From an uncultured Candidatus Saccharibacteria bacterium (lineage in GTDB: Bacteria; Patescibacteriota; Saccharimonadia; Saccharimonadales; Saccharimonadaceae): DNA of 5,944 bases. Where the stretch lies: contig CAMYBM010000025.1 in NCBI GenBank assembly GCA_947253995.1, positions 1-5,944 on the forward strand, read 5' to 3'. The stretch's first letter is position 1. Each line of letters starts with the position of its first letter. The notes beneath the pieces were generated by a model. That model made no database searches and was not told the origin of the DNA. It saw only the letters and a program-made list of their open reading frames with translations. The translations under genes and the position numbers were made by a program. Of the stretch, positions 1-4,560 are shown piece by piece.

Positions 1-562
1 AAACAGCGACCACAGGAATATTAAGTTTAATCGCTTCATTAATCGCATTACGATCGGATACAGCGTCTAATACTACCAATACACCTGGCTTACCATGCAT
101 GTCCTTAATACCACCATAGCGATTGTTGAGTACATCAATCGTTTCCTGCATGCGCTGAACTTCTAGCTTATTGTAACGACTAGCTAACTCACCGCTGGCC
201 ATGCGACGCTCAAGTAACTTCAGCTTCTTAATTTGAGAAACAATTGTTGACTGGTTAGTTAACATACCGCCAAGCCAACGCTCAGCAACATATGGCATAT
301 CAGCACTAACGGCAGCTTTAGCTGTAACTTCCCTAGCCTGCTTCTTGGTGCCAACAAAAAGTGCTGGTTTGCCCTTGGCACAGACGCTCTCAACAAATTT
401 AACAGCAGCCTCTAACTGTGCAACTGTTTTTTCTAGATTAATGATGTGAACGCCATCCTTCTTAGTATAGATGTATGGCGCCATATTTGGATTCCACCGC
501 GCGGTCTTATGACCAAAGTGCGCACCGGCCTCAAACAGCTGTTTGATGTCAATCTTTGACAC
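1..562 (-). CDS. rpsB: 30S ribosomal protein S2 (3' end beyond the window)
   Basis: S2 is an essential small-subunit protein that docks on the back of the 30S head-body junction and helps S1 bind. The visible 187 codons begin at a GTG and read SKIDIKQLFEAGAHFGHKT, followed by ARWNPNMAPYIY, which is the N-terminal S2 signature. Further along are FVGTKKQA (69-76), ERWLGGMLTN (94-103) and the second signature around VVLDAVSD (163-170) and NEAIKLNIPVVAV (175-187). S2 proteins are usually about 230-260 aa, so roughly 50-70 residues lie off the left edge. The GTG start is chosen because AAGGAG sits 5 nt upstream and the S2 homology begins there. The gene commonly pairs with tsf downstream, which would be outside the window. 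It has its own promoter and a structured leader that may control translation. Confidence 0.97.
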   Translation of the reverse strand, partial: MSKIDIKQLFEAGAHFGHKTARWNPNMAPYIYTKKDGVHIINLEKTVAQLEAAVKFVESVCAKGKPALFVGTKKQAREVTAKAAVSADMPYVAERWLGGMLTNQSTIVSQIKKLKLLERRMASGELASRYNKLEVQRMQETIDVLNNRYGGIKDMHGKPGVLVVLDAVSDRNAINEAIKLNIPVVAV

Positions 563-563
563 A

Positions 564-618
564 AAAACTCCTTTCCTACGCTACCCACCCCGAGTAAATC
601 AGGAGTTTTGCAGGTAGC
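564..618 (-). promoter_or_regulatory. rpsB leader: Shine-Dalgarno with perfect upstream anti-SD, possible pseudoknot
   Basis: In the mRNA sense, AAAACTCCT (609-601) is the exact reverse complement of AGGAGTTTT (572-564), which holds the rpsB ribosome binding site just before the GTG. A second inverted pair, GCTACC (618-613) with GGTAGC (585-580), encloses the anti-SD strand in its loop. The two stems therefore interleave as S1-S2-S1'-S2', the order of an H-type pseudoknot, or act as competing hairpins. Ribosomal protein genes, including rpsB in other bacteria, are known to be autoregulated through leader RNA. That this leader binds S2 is inference. Confidence 0.5.
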
Positions 619-640
619 TGATTCATTAAATAACTCTGTT

Positions 641-670
641 AGTATAGCACATGACAGTAAGCATTGTCTA
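641..670 (-). promoter_or_regulatory. rpsB promoter
   Basis: On the minus strand TAGACA (670-665) is followed after an 18-bp spacer by TATACT (646-641). The -10 is preceded by TG plus one base, an extended -10. Transcription would begin near 634, giving a leader of about 70 nt that contains the whole predicted SD-sequestering structure. It lies between the upstream tRNA terminator and rpsB, so rpsB is probably transcribed independently of the tRNA. Confidence 0.65.
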
Positions 671-765
671 GTACTGTTCCCTATTTCGCTGGAGAAAGAA
701 TAATTCGCATGGTTATCTGGAGTTATGTACGTATCACCATTGTAACCGTATGGCTAAGCTATGCC

Positions 766-792
766 AAACAAAAACCGCCCCACAGTGGGCGG
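766..792 (-). terminator. Rho-independent terminator after tRNA-Ala
   Basis: Reading the minus strand, CCGCCC (792-787), a 6-nt loop and GGGCGG (780-775) form a perfect 6-bp GC stem. It is followed directly by TTTTTGTTT (774-766). This is a classic intrinsic terminator located 30 nt past the 3' end of the tRNA. It separates the tRNA unit from rpsB. Between it and the rpsB -35 (about 671-765) I see no gene. Confidence 0.85.
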
Positions 793-800
793 ATCAATTA

Positions 801-816
801 TATTTATATATAAATA
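801..816. repeat. 16-bp perfect AT palindrome
   Basis: TATTTATATATAAATA equals its own reverse complement. It lies between the CCA end of the tRNA and the terminator stem, in the 3' trailer of the tRNA precursor. It contains only A and T, so a chance origin in an AT-rich spacer is likely. It could form a weak hairpin in the trailer. Confidence 0.4.
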
Positions 817-821
817 ATATC

Positions 822-898
822 TGGTGGAGTAGATCGGACTTGAACCGACCACCTCAGCAATGCGAATGCTGCGCTCTAGCCAGATGAGCTACTACCCC
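822..898 (-). tRNA. tRNA-Ala(CGC), CCA encoded
   Basis: The 77-nt gene folds into a full cloverleaf. The acceptor GGGGTAG (898-892) pairs with CTACTCC (832-826), and position 3:70 is the G:U wobble that marks alanine tRNAs. The D arm is GCTC/GAGC with a 9-nt loop. The anticodon arm is CAGCA/TGCTG around TTCGCAT, giving anticodon CGC (864-862), which reads GCG codons. The T arm is GTCGG/CCGAT around TTCAAGT. Discriminator A and CCA are encoded. The 5-nt variable loop AGGTG ends in G48 and the D loop has T15, whereas most bacterial alanine tRNAs have G15-C48. It has its own promoter about 10 nt upstream and its own terminator. Confidence 0.96.
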
Positions 899-907
899 GC
901 TACAGCT

Positions 908-916
908 ATTATATCA
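908..916 (-). promoter_or_regulatory. Extended -10 promoter for tRNA-Ala
   Basis: On the minus strand TGA-TATAAT (916-908) is a consensus extended -10. The last base of the hexamer lies 9 nt before the tRNA, so the start would fall about 3 nt upstream of the mature 5' end. No good -35 is present at 16-18 bp spacing (TTGTCA occurs, but only 13 bp away), consistent with reliance on the extended -10. Confidence 0.65.
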
Positions 917-938
917 CATATCACGCTGACAAAAGTAG

Positions 939-1127
939 CTAATGCCGGCTAAACTTCGGCACATGATAACGACCAAGCGCGGTGCGATCAGTCGTCGTGG
1001 CAACGTCGGTTAAAAGATTAGCTCGAACGGCAAGCAACCCTACCGCCTGATTTGTCCGCTGACGCGCTAAATGATTAGCGTTCTTATCTAATGTATCTAC
1101 CGTCTTTTTGTTTTCGACTGTTTTCAT
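939..1127 (-). CDS. Possible 62-aa basic small protein, function unknown
   Basis: This frame encodes a 62-residue soluble, basic peptide starting MKTVENKKTVDTL, with no membrane segment, no cysteine and no family I recognise. In favour of it being real: it fills the only sizeable gap between the tRNA and the divergent gene; a good promoter (TTGACA, 17 bp, extended -10) sits directly in front; and the -10 to ATG distance of 9 nt matches other genes here that seem leaderless. Against: it is short, has no Shine-Dalgarno site and has no recognisable homology. The next transcript, the tRNA, has its own promoter just past the stop. If it is not coding, 899-1237 holds only promoters, and the 1137-1165 promoter would drive a non-coding or tRNA-leader transcript. 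Confidence 0.4.
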   Translation of the reverse strand: MKTVENKKTVDTLDKNANHLARQRTNQAVGLLAVRANLLTDVATTTDRTALGRYHVPKFSRH

Positions 1128-1136
1128 AATACTTAT

Positions 1137-1165
1137 ACATTAGCACAAATAACTATATTTGTCAA
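1137..1165 (-). promoter_or_regulatory. Minus-strand promoter before the 62-aa frame
   Basis: Minus-strand TTGACA (1165-1160) is a perfect -35. After 17 bp comes TAATGT (1142-1137), preceded by TGC, an extended -10. The predicted start near 1130 is about 3 nt before the ATG at 1127, so the mRNA would be essentially leaderless. It is back-to-back with the plus-strand promoter. Confidence 0.55.
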
Positions 1166-1177
1166 CCACTTGTCAAC
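1159..1177. repeat. Direct repeat TTGTCAAC x2 carrying both divergent -35 elements
   Basis: TTGTCAAC occurs at 1159-1166 and again at 1170-1177, an 11-bp period or about one helical turn. The first copy supplies the minus-strand -35 (TTGACA read in reverse) and the second the plus-strand -35 (TTGTCA). The same octamer can serve either strand, which may be all it does. A same-face operator is an alternative. Confidence 0.45.
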
Positions 1178-1198
1178 GCACCAATAGTTTGATAATAT
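1170..1198 (+). promoter_or_regulatory. Promoter of the 304-aa membrane/coiled-coil gene
   Basis: TTGTCA (1170-1175), a 17-bp spacer and TAATAT (1193-1198) preceded by TGA form an extended -10 promoter. The start would be near 1205, leaving a leader of about 33 nt that includes the Shine-Dalgarno site at 1222-1229. Confidence 0.6.
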
Positions 1199-1221
1199 CA
1201 TAAGCAGAATAATCTTTATTA

Positions 1222-1229
1222 GGTGGGAG
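1222..1229 (+). promoter_or_regulatory. Ribosome binding site that sets the start at 1238
   Basis: GGTGGGAG lies 8 nt before the ATG at 1238. A GTG at 1223 is in frame but falls inside this purine tract and has no Shine-Dalgarno site of its own, so the ATG is preferred and the protein is 304 rather than 309 aa. Confidence 0.65.
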
Positions 1230-1237
1230 ATACAGAT

Positions 1238-2152
1238 ATGCTAAACAACAACCCTTTCAAGCCAACTTTATCACAGCCGCTAAGCGACCAAGATCTAGCA
1301 AACGATCCGAAAGCAGACAACTTTGTTGCCGGCGATGACGGTCTTGGCGAGCGCATTAATCGCCGCATGACACTTAGCGGCATCATGCAGCCCGATCCGA
1401 TAGCACCAAACGCTGCAAACGCGGCAGCCGAACCAATCAAGCCAGTCGCTGAAGCTCAGCCAGCCGCTCAGCCAGCCGCTCCGCAAGCAGATCCAATTGC
1501 GAGCATGACCGGCGGAATTCCCGAACCGGCGAAGCCATCCAAAGCCAAAACGCATAAATTAGGCTTACACAAGAGCAAGCATGCAGACAAATCACCTGCA
1601 CCACTGCCAACCGATCCCTTCGCTAAAGCTGCCGCCATTGCTGATAGCCAAACTACCGCTCCACAGCTAGCTCCAGCAAAGCCGAAGCAAATTACTATCT
1701 CACTGCTAACTATTATTTTCTGCATACTATTCCTGATTAGTACCGGCATTGCAGTCTGGTTTGGAATTGACAATGGCAAAAAATCATCTCAGCTTGCTGA
1801 TGCTAAAGCGAAGCTATCGCAATATGGCGATATTAAAGACGACAAAGACAACGCTACTAATAAGACAACCACTCAGTTTGACGCCCTCCAAGCAAAAATT
1901 GCCGAGTTAACCAAGCAAGGCGACGACTATAAATCCCAGCTTGACACCAAGCAAAAGAATATCGACGAGCAAAATCATAAGATTGCCGACCTAACCAAAC
2001 AAAATACTGATTTTCAGACGAAGATTAACACTGATCAAAACCTCAGCAAAGATATCAGCAGCATCATTAAAGCACTATGCGCTCATGACAATGAAACTAT
2101 GGGCAGCACTGGTCTGTGCCAAAATCAACAGCCTGCTCAGCAGCAGCAATAG
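1238..2152 (+). CDS. Single-pass membrane protein with disordered N-terminus and external coiled coil
   Basis: I do not recognise a family. The 304-aa protein has three parts. Residues 1-150 are low-complexity, rich in Ala, Pro, Lys and Gln, and include the duplicated AQPA unit at 73-80. One hydrophobic helix lies at about 153-177 (ISLLTIIFCILFLISTGIAV). Residues 182-265 are charged and heptad-like, with IAELTKQ at 221 and IADLTKQ at 249, exactly four heptads apart. The tail holds Cys281 and Cys294, which could form a disulphide, and ends in a Gln-rich stretch. Lysines before the helix suggest the N-terminus is cytoplasmic and the coiled coil is outside. There is no signal peptidase site or cell-wall anchor motif. 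The plan resembles envelope or division scaffolds such as FtsB/FtsL-like proteins only in shape; no function can be assigned. It is transcribed from its own promoter. Confidence 0.88.
   Translation: MLNNNPFKPTLSQPLSDQDLANDPKADNFVAGDDGLGERINRRMTLSGIMQPDPIAPNAANAAAEPIKPVAEAQPAAQPAAPQADPIASMTGGIPEPAKPSKAKTHKLGLHKSKHADKSPAPLPTDPFAKAAAIADSQTTAPQLAPAKPKQITISLLTIIFCILFLISTGIAVWFGIDNGKKSSQLADAKAKLSQYGDIKDDKDNATNKTTTQFDALQAKIAELTKQGDDYKSQLDTKQKNIDEQNHKIADLTKQNTDFQTKINTDQNLSKDISSIIKALCAHDNETMGSTGLCQNQQPAQQQQ
1454..1480 (+). repeat. 12-bp tandem repeat encoding AQPA-AQPA
   Basis: GCTCAGCCAGCC is present twice in a row (1454-1465, 1466-1477) plus a partial GCT. It stays in frame and encodes Ala-Gln-Pro-Ala twice within the disordered region of the 304-aa protein. 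Identical copies suggest a recent slippage duplication or an expandable linker. Confidence 0.75.
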
Positions 2153-2165
2153 CAGCAGCAATTAG
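2141..2165 (+). repeat. Near-tandem duplication spanning the stop codon
   Basis: CAGCAGCAATAG (2141-2152) is followed at once by CAGCAGCAATTAG (2153-2165). The first copy ends with the real TAG stop of the 304-aa gene; the second differs by one inserted T. The coding sequence therefore ends inside a CAG/CAA tract, and reading past TAG would continue with three more glutamines and stay open until TAA at 2207-2209. Confidence 0.7.
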
Positions 2166-2174
2166 ACTGCGAAA

Positions 2175-2185
2175 GCCCGAAGGGC
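2175..2185 (+). terminator. Weak GC hairpin after the 304-aa gene, doubtful terminator
   Basis: GCCC-GAA-GGGC forms a short 4-bp stem 22 nt past the stop. The following sequence (GCCTGCTCTTT) has only a poor T-run. It may slow polymerase but is weak as an intrinsic terminator, and some readthrough into rpmE2 is plausible. Confidence 0.25.
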
Positions 2186-2194
2186 GCCTGCTCT

Positions 2195-2223
2195 TTGACA
2201 GCATACTAAAAATACGCTAATAT
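2195..2223 (+). promoter_or_regulatory. rpmE2 promoter
   Basis: A perfect TTGACA (2195-2200), a 17-bp spacer and TAATAT (2218-2223) form a strong promoter. Only 9 nt separate the -10 from the ATG at 2233, so transcription would begin 2-3 nt before the start codon and the mRNA would be effectively leaderless. Confidence 0.75.
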
Positions 2224-2232
2224 AGAAGAGAT

Positions 2233-2568
2233 ATGAAGACAAGTATTCACCCACAAGACTATCGCTTGGTAGTGTTTCAGGATGAAGCAGCAGACTTTTC
2301 GTTCTTAACCCGGTCTACTGCACCAACCAACGAAACCATTAAGTGGGAGGACGGTAATGAATATCCACTGGTAAAACTACACATTTCATCAGCTAGTCAC
2401 CCGTTCTTCACCGGCGAAGAAAAGATCATCGACACCGAAGGTCGCGTTGACCGCTTCGCCGCTAAGCTTAAAGCTGCCAAAGAGCATAAGGAAGCTCTTG
2501 CCAAAAAGGCTGCGGCTGCAAAGAAACAAGCAGCCAAAGAAGAAGCAGCTGCTGCTAAAGCTGAATAG
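2233..2568 (+). CDS. rpmE2: 50S ribosomal protein L31 type B with Ala/Lys-rich C-terminal extension
   Basis: L31 sits at the central protuberance of the 50S subunit and contacts the 30S head. The core (residues 1 to about 80) shows the type B pattern: MKTSIHPQDYRLVVFQD, then FLTRST (24-29), WEDGNEYPLVK (38-48), ISSASHPFFTG (51-61) and TEGRVDRF (68-75). There are no cysteines, as expected for the zinc-independent B form. Family members normally end around 80-90 aa. This protein is 111 aa, with an extra tail of about 30 residues made almost only of Ala, Lys and Glu, probably helical and basic. Placement next to prfA-prmC matches a common rpmE-prfA-prmC order, but a strong terminator and separate promoters show it is its own unit. 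No Shine-Dalgarno site is present. Confidence 0.95.
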   Translation: MKTSIHPQDYRLVVFQDEAADFSFLTRSTAPTNETIKWEDGNEYPLVKLHISSASHPFFTGEEKIIDTEGRVDRFAAKLKAAKEHKEALAKKAAAAKKQAAKEEAAAAKAE

Positions 2569-2576
2569 TCAATCAC

Positions 2577-2606
2577 AAAAACAGCGCCTATCTCGACGCT
2601 GTTTTT
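2577..2606 (+). terminator. Rho-independent terminator after rpmE2
   Basis: AAAAACAGCG (2577-2586) and CGCTGTTTTT (2597-2606) are perfect 10-bp inverted repeats around a 10-nt loop. The 3' arm supplies the T-tract. It starts 8 nt after the rpmE2 stop. Because the 5' arm begins with five A residues, the structure could also work in the opposite direction. Confidence 0.9.
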
Positions 2607-2647
2607 AATTTATCTAAATACTAGTCTACACGGGACTCTACCTATTC

Positions 2648-2656
2648 TGTTATAAT
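2648..2656 (+). promoter_or_regulatory. Extended -10 promoter for prfA-prmC
   Basis: TG-T-TATAAT is a consensus extended -10. No -35 is evident at normal spacing. The gap to the prfA ATG at 2664 is 7 nt, which places the transcription start at or next to the A of ATG, so the transcript should be leaderless. Confidence 0.7.
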
Positions 2657-2663
2657 AAATTGT

Positions 2664-3734
2664 ATGGAAATTGCGATCAATATCGACGAACTACAAAACG
2701 AACTGCAAACGCTGCAGCAATTTTTAGCCGATCCTAATGCCTTTAACGACCCTGACTTTGCTACTAAAAGTAAACGCTTAAACGAAGTTGAGCATCTTAT
2801 TAATTTAGCCAAGCAACGCCAGCAATTCAAACACCAGCTAGCGGAAGCAAAAGAGCTGGCTGCTAGTAACGATGAGCTAGCCGAATTAGCCGCCCAAGAA
2901 GTCCCTAGCTTAACCGCGAAAATTACAGCCATCAACAACACGATCAACGCGCTTCTAGCCCCACGCGATCCGAATGACAGCAAAAATGTCATCATGGAAA
3001 TCCGTGCCGGTGCCGGCGGCGACGAAGCCTCACTGTTTGCTGGCGAACTATTAAAGATGTACCTGCGCTATGCGGAGAACCATCGCCTTAAAACTGAGAT
3101 TCTAAGTGAAAGCGACAATGACGCCGGTGGTATCAAAGAAGTCACCTTCAAAGTAACTGGCGATGAGCCTTACGCCCAATTAAAGTTTGAGTCTGGCGTA
3201 CACCGTGTTCAACGTGTACCAGTTACTGAATCGCAAGGCCGAATTCACACCAGTACCGCCACCGTCGCCGTCTTACCCGAAGCTAGCGAAGCTGATGTCA
3301 CAATCGACCCCAAGGATCTACGCATTGATATTTATCGCAGTTCTGGCAAAGGCGGTCAAGGCGTCAACACAACCGATTCTGCCGTCCGCATTACCTATTT
3401 GCCAACTGGCCTTATCGTGACGAACCAAGACGGCCGATCGCAAATTGAGAACAAGCGGAAGGCTATGGAGGTACTTCGATCTCGTTTATTGCAAATTGAA
3501 TTAGAGAAGCAGTCCGCTAAGGAAACCGCCGAGCGCCGGGCGCTTATTGGCTCGGGTGATCGTAGCGAAAAAATTCGCACATATAACTTCCCGCAAGACC
3601 GCATTACCGATCATCGTATCAAATTCTCACGCTCTAACATCCCTGCAGCACTTAGCGGAGAAATTGACGACATCATTGAGCAGCTCCAAACCCACGAGCG
3701 CGAACTAAACCTGGCTGCGGTTAGTGCTAAATAA
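2664..3734 (+). CDS. prfA: Peptide chain release factor 1
   Basis: RF1 enters the ribosomal A site at UAA or UAG codons and triggers hydrolysis of peptidyl-tRNA. The 356-aa length is typical. The N-terminal helical domain occupies about 1-100. The family core begins at MEIRAGAGGDEA (111-122). The stop-recognition tripeptide is P186-V187-T188 within HRVQRVPVTESQGRIHTST, the PxT form of RF1 and not the SPF of RF2. The catalytic GGQ is G230-G231-Q232 in SSGKGGQGVNTTDSAVRI, and Q232 is the residue methylated by PrmC. The ending DHRIKFSR is also typical. The start at 2664 is 7 nt past a TATAAT, with no Shine-Dalgarno site, so it is probably translated leaderless. The TAA stop overlaps the prmC ATG by one base (TAATG), implying translational coupling. 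Confidence 0.98.
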   Translation: MEIAINIDELQNELQTLQQFLADPNAFNDPDFATKSKRLNEVEHLINLAKQRQQFKHQLAEAKELAASNDELAELAAQEVPSLTAKITAINNTINALLAPRDPNDSKNVIMEIRAGAGGDEASLFAGELLKMYLRYAENHRLKTEILSESDNDAGGIKEVTFKVTGDEPYAQLKFESGVHRVQRVPVTESQGRIHTSTATVAVLPEASEADVTIDPKDLRIDIYRSSGKGGQGVNTTDSAVRITYLPTGLIVTNQDGRSQIENKRKAMEVLRSRLLQIELEKQSAKETAERRALIGSGDRSEKIRTYNFPQDRITDHRIKFSRSNIPAALSGEIDDIIEQLQTHERELNLAAVSAK

Positions 3735-4552
3735 TGACAACTTACTCTACAGCTATACAAGCCGCCATCAAACAGCTTAGCGATAGTACAAGCCCGCGGC
3801 TCGACGCCCTTTTGCTATTGTCTCACGTACAGCAAAAGCCGCGCACGTACTTACTAGCACACCTTGACGATGCTATTGAGCCAGCTAGCTTAGCACGTTA
3901 TCAACAAATTGTTTCCCAACGCGCCGCTGGCACGCCAATCGCTTACTTAATCGGACGACGTGAATTTTACGGGCGTCAGTTTCAGGTAAATCCTAGCGTT
4001 CTTATCCCTCGACCGGAAACCGAAGTTATAATTGAACAACTTAAACATATTCTGCCCCAGCCTCATACGATTCTAGACGTCGGTACTGGCAGCGGATGTT
4101 TAGCGATAACTGCCCAGCTGGAACTTGGCGCTACAGTAACTGCCTGTGATCTTTCTCCGCAGGCTCTTGCTACGGCACAAACCAATGCAACCGCCTTGCG
4201 TGCTACCATACAATTCCTTCAGTCTAACTTGTTAAGCAAAGTCACCGGCCAATTTGATTGTATGCTCGCGAACTTGCCCTATCTTGATCAAGATGCCGCC
4301 GCCGACTACTGCGGCAAGACAACACCAACCGATCTTGCTAGTGAACCCAAAATGGCACTCTTTGCAGCGGATGGTGGCAAGGAGCTAATTAAGCAACTAA
4401 TTGCCCAGGCCCCTGCTCACTTATCGCCTCACGGTCATCTAATTCTAGAATTAAACCCCGAACAGCTTACGCCAATCTCGGACTACGCCAAAGCTTACCG
4501 CTTCAGCGTCGTTGAAGCGGAGCCTTTTACGCTACACCTGCAACTTAACTAA
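3734..4552 (+). CDS. prmC: Release factor glutamine N5-methyltransferase (PrmC/HemK), NLPY variant
   Basis: PrmC transfers a methyl group from S-adenosylmethionine to the glutamine of the GGQ motif of RF1 and RF2. The 272-aa length fits (E. coli 277). A short helical domain occupies about 1-75. GRREFYG (74-80) and VLIPRPETE (89-97) are strongly conserved PrmC elements. SAM motif I is DVGTGSG (115-121), and D139 in ACDLS probably binds the ribose. SEPKMALFAADGG (203-215) matches the late PrmC motif. The catalytic motif that binds the target amide, normally NPPY, is N180-L-P-Y183 here: Asn, second Pro and Tyr are kept, but the first Pro is Leu. It overlaps the prfA stop by one base, so enzyme and substrate are co-translated. 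Its stop overlaps the stop of the convergent membrane gene. Confidence 0.96.
   Translation: MTTYSTAIQAAIKQLSDSTSPRLDALLLLSHVQQKPRTYLLAHLDDAIEPASLARYQQIVSQRAAGTPIAYLIGRREFYGRQFQVNPSVLIPRPETEVIIEQLKHILPQPHTILDVGTGSGCLAITAQLELGATVTACDLSPQALATAQTNATALRATIQFLQSNLLSKVTGQFDCMLANLPYLDQDAAADYCGKTTPTDLASEPKMALFAADGGKELIKQLIAQAPAHLSPHGHLILELNPEQLTPISDYAKAYRFSVVEAEPFTLHLQLN
4498..4520. repeat. 8-bp inverted repeat inside the 3' end of prmC
   Basis: CCGCTTCA (4498-4505) and TGAAGCGG (4513-4520) pair perfectly around a 7-nt loop. On the plus strand it is followed by AGCCTTTTAC, on the minus strand by no T-run. It lies about 30 nt before the prmC stop and about 30 nt past the stop of the convergent gene. 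It could protect or define the 3' end of the minus-strand transcript, but it is not a good intrinsic terminator. Confidence 0.35.
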
Positions 4553-4560
4553 GGGTTAAG
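4544..4560. repeat. Inverted repeat covering the two overlapping stop codons
   Basis: CTTAAC (4544-4549) and GTTAAG (4555-4560) flank TAAGG. The TAA of prmC (4550-4552) and the TAG of the minus-strand gene (4551-4549) overlap inside it, a 4-base shared footprint. The symmetry makes both proteins end in Leu-Asn or Leu-Asn-Pro. No T-run follows on either strand, so termination is unlikely here. Confidence 0.5.

Noticed and set aside
671..765. Possible gene or RNA between the rpsB promoter and the tRNA terminator
   Set aside because: There is no open frame with a start signal, no convincing stem, and no promoter pair. It appears to be plain spacer.
1223..1237. In-frame GTG at 1223 as start of the 304-aa protein
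   Set aside because: The GTG lies within the purine-rich Shine-Dalgarno sequence for the ATG at 1238.
1219..1779. Several open minus-strand frames opposite the 304-aa gene
   Set aside because: They mirror the Ala/Pro-rich codons of the plus-strand gene, have no promoter or binding site, and overlap one another. They are antisense shadows.
2642..2995. 117-aa minus-strand frame opposite the start of prfA
   Set aside because: prfA is certain on the plus strand. The antisense frame is Ser/Leu/Ala-rich as expected from complementing Ala/Glu-rich codons, and it spans the prfA promoter.
4498..4520. Hairpin in prmC considered as a terminator
   Set aside because: On the plus strand it would end prmC mRNA before the stop codon. 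On the minus strand no T-run follows.
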